NCBI GenBank assembly: GCA_041749475.1
Contig: JBGTBD010000028.1
Span: 1-61,935 of the forward strand
Direction: 5' to 3'
Source: JBGTBD01 sp041749475
Lineage (GTDB): Bacteria; Pseudomonadota; Alphaproteobacteria; Rickettsiales; UBA998
Length of the DNA: 61,935 nucleotides
In this document: piece after piece, positions 60,965-61,935 of the stretch
Layout: every line of letters begins with the position of its first letter
How positions within the stretch are numbered: position 1 is the stretch's first letter
Translations under genes and position numbers: made by a program
Notes under the pieces: generated by a model
Told to the model about the DNA's origin: nothing
Databases searched by the model: none
The model's input: the letters and a program-made list of their open reading frames with translations, nothing else

Positions 60965-61935
60965 TATCCAGAAAGTTGCCGTACTGGGGTCAGGTGTCAT
61001 GGGCTCAGGCATCGCCGCGCTCCTCACCAACGCCGGTATCCCCGTCGTGTTGCTGGACATTGTCCTCAAAGACAAACCCGACCGCAATTTCCTGACCAAG
61101 GGCGCTGTCGAGAAACAATTGAAAGCGAACCCCTCCGGCTTCACGCACAAGAACAACGCCAAACTCATCACCTGCGGCAACCTAGAAGACGACCTCGAAA
61201 AACTGAAAGACTGCGACTGGATCATCGAAGTCGTCAAAGAGGACTTGGAAGTCAAACGCGCGCTCTATCAACAGATCGACCCCTATTGCAACGCCGACAG
61301 CGTCGTTTCCTCGAACACGTCTACCTTGCCGCTGAACACGCTGGTGGAAGGCCTGTCTGACCGTTTCAAGAAACATTTCATGATCACCCACTTCTTCAAC
61401 CCGCCGCGTTTCCTTCCCCTGCTGGAAGTAACGGGCGGCAAAGAGTGTGATCCCGCCCTCGTCAAGGAGATGGCCGAATTTGCTGACAAACGCCTCGGCA
61501 AAGGCGTCATCTTCTGTAAGGACACTCCAGGTTTCCTCGCCAACCGCATCGGTGTCTTCTGGTTGATGGAGGCGCTCTATGCCGCTATCGAACTCGGCAT
61601 TTCTGTTGAGGATGCGGACGCGGTGATGAGCAAACCCATCGGCGTTCCCAAAACGGCGGTGTTCGGATTGTTCGACTTGATCGGCATCGACCTCATGCCG
61701 CTGATCGCCAAGGAGATGCTCGGCACACTCCCGAAATCAGACCGCTTCGTCGGCCTCTATCATGAACCCGAACTCGTCAAGAAGATGATTGCTGATGGCT
61801 ACACGGGCCGCAAAGGCAAAGGCGGTTTCTACCGCATGAATAAGGACGGCGGCAAGAAAATCAAGGAAGCCATCGACCTCAAGACGGGCGAATACCACAC
61901 CGAGAAAAAATCCACCATCGCCAGCGCCGACGCCG
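60957..61935 (+). CDS. fadB: 3-hydroxyacyl-CoA dehydrogenase (FadB type), cut by window edge
   Basis: First 326 codons of a beta-oxidation enzyme; the frame is open at the window end. The NAD loop is VAVLGSGVMGSGIAALL, followed by DCDWIIEVVKEDLEVK, SSNTSTLPL and the catalytic His-Glu region HFMITHFFNPPRFLPLLEVTGG. The C-terminal dehydrogenase domain is entered with DTPGFLANRIGVFWLMEAL. In related alphaproteobacteria an enoyl-CoA hydratase domain follows; that part is not visible. The start overlaps the small membrane protein gene. Confidence 0.93.
   Translation, partial: MRNIQKVAVLGSGVMGSGIAALLTNAGIPVVLLDIVLKDKPDRNFLTKGAVEKQLKANPSGFTHKNNAKLITCGNLEDDLEKLKDCDWIIEVVKEDLEVKRALYQQIDPYCNADSVVSSNTSTLPLNTLVEGLSDRFKKHFMITHFFNPPRFLPLLEVTGGKECDPALVKEMAEFADKRLGKGVIFCKDTPGFLANRIGVFWLMEALYAAIELGISVEDADAVMSKPIGVPKTAVFGLFDLIGIDLMPLIAKEMLGTLPKSDRFVGLYHEPELVKKMIADGYTGRKGKGGFYRMNKDGGKKIKEAIDLKTGEYHTEKKSTIASADA

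Overview
The window reads as chromosomal DNA of a free-living, Gram-negative alphaproteobacterium. The evidence is a ubiquinol-cytochrome c chaperone of the alphaproteobacterial/mitochondrial type, a NDUFAF7/MidA-type methyltransferase, type 2 ferredoxin-NADP reductase, a complete LPS-export and heptose gene set, and a RibB with a degenerate GTP cyclohydrolase II half. Acs, isocitrate lyase and a fatty-acid degradation cluster point to growth on acetate and fatty acids. The order cannot be fixed by reading alone. There is no phage, insertion sequence or CRISPR array. Five copies of a short MITE-like inverted-repeat element lie in intergenic gaps.

Region by region. 1-1505 (minus): type IV/MSHA-like pilus genes, a secretin fragment and prepilin peptidase. 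1620-8844 (plus): rpiB, then glyA-nrdR-ribD-ribE-ribB-ribH-nusB-thiL, a one-carbon/riboflavin block. 8849-11661: bamE, cytochrome bc1 chaperone, an Ala/Pro/Gln-rich unknown and an SCO1 copper chaperone. 11722-12381: gmk. 12378-18909 (minus): lptF-lptG-lptD-surA-rsmA, outer-membrane biogenesis. 18958-22901: pepA-holC, a small lipoprotein, aceA and ubiK. 23107-28285: hldD, an unknown, lgt, MidA-like methyltransferase, pgeF and ilvE.

28387-32026 holds a striking fusion of a ceramidase-like (CREST) membrane domain to a penicillin-acylase-type Ntn hydrolase, followed by a lipase-like hydrolase. 32036-32167 holds a repeat arm and a 103-nt near-continuous hairpin. 32189-34676 (minus) is a possible metal/envelope-stress cassette: Spy-like protein, ECF sigma factor, one-span membrane protein, CnrX-like sensor and a His-tailed secreted protein. 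34828-37989 is a GtrB/GtrA/GT-C glycosyl-transfer module whose last codons overlap an antisense tRNA-Arg(CCU).

38089-41191 (minus): aguB-aguA-rlmI, agmatine to putrescine. 41255-42403: patatin phospholipase. 42478-48795 (minus): a tightly overlapping seven-gene operon (FAD oxidoreductase, DUF1365, Cfa-type methyltransferase, chalcone-isomerase-like, MFS, DUF3833, SDR), probably membrane-lipid modification. 48950-51045: uncharacterised small proteins. 51062-54753 (minus): acs, TSUP permease, folD. 54794-56080: a RelA/SpoT-like HD hydrolase without a synthetase domain. 56077-57087: ferredoxin-NADP reductase. 57199-57456: a small lipoprotein gene interrupted by an amber codon. 57647-61935: fadD, fadA, a small membrane protein and the start of fadB.

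The least-explained elements are the ceramidase/acylase fusion, the ECF cassette with His-rich partners, the HD protein, the long hairpin and a 38-residue protein resembling the C-terminal tail of HerA-like ATPases.
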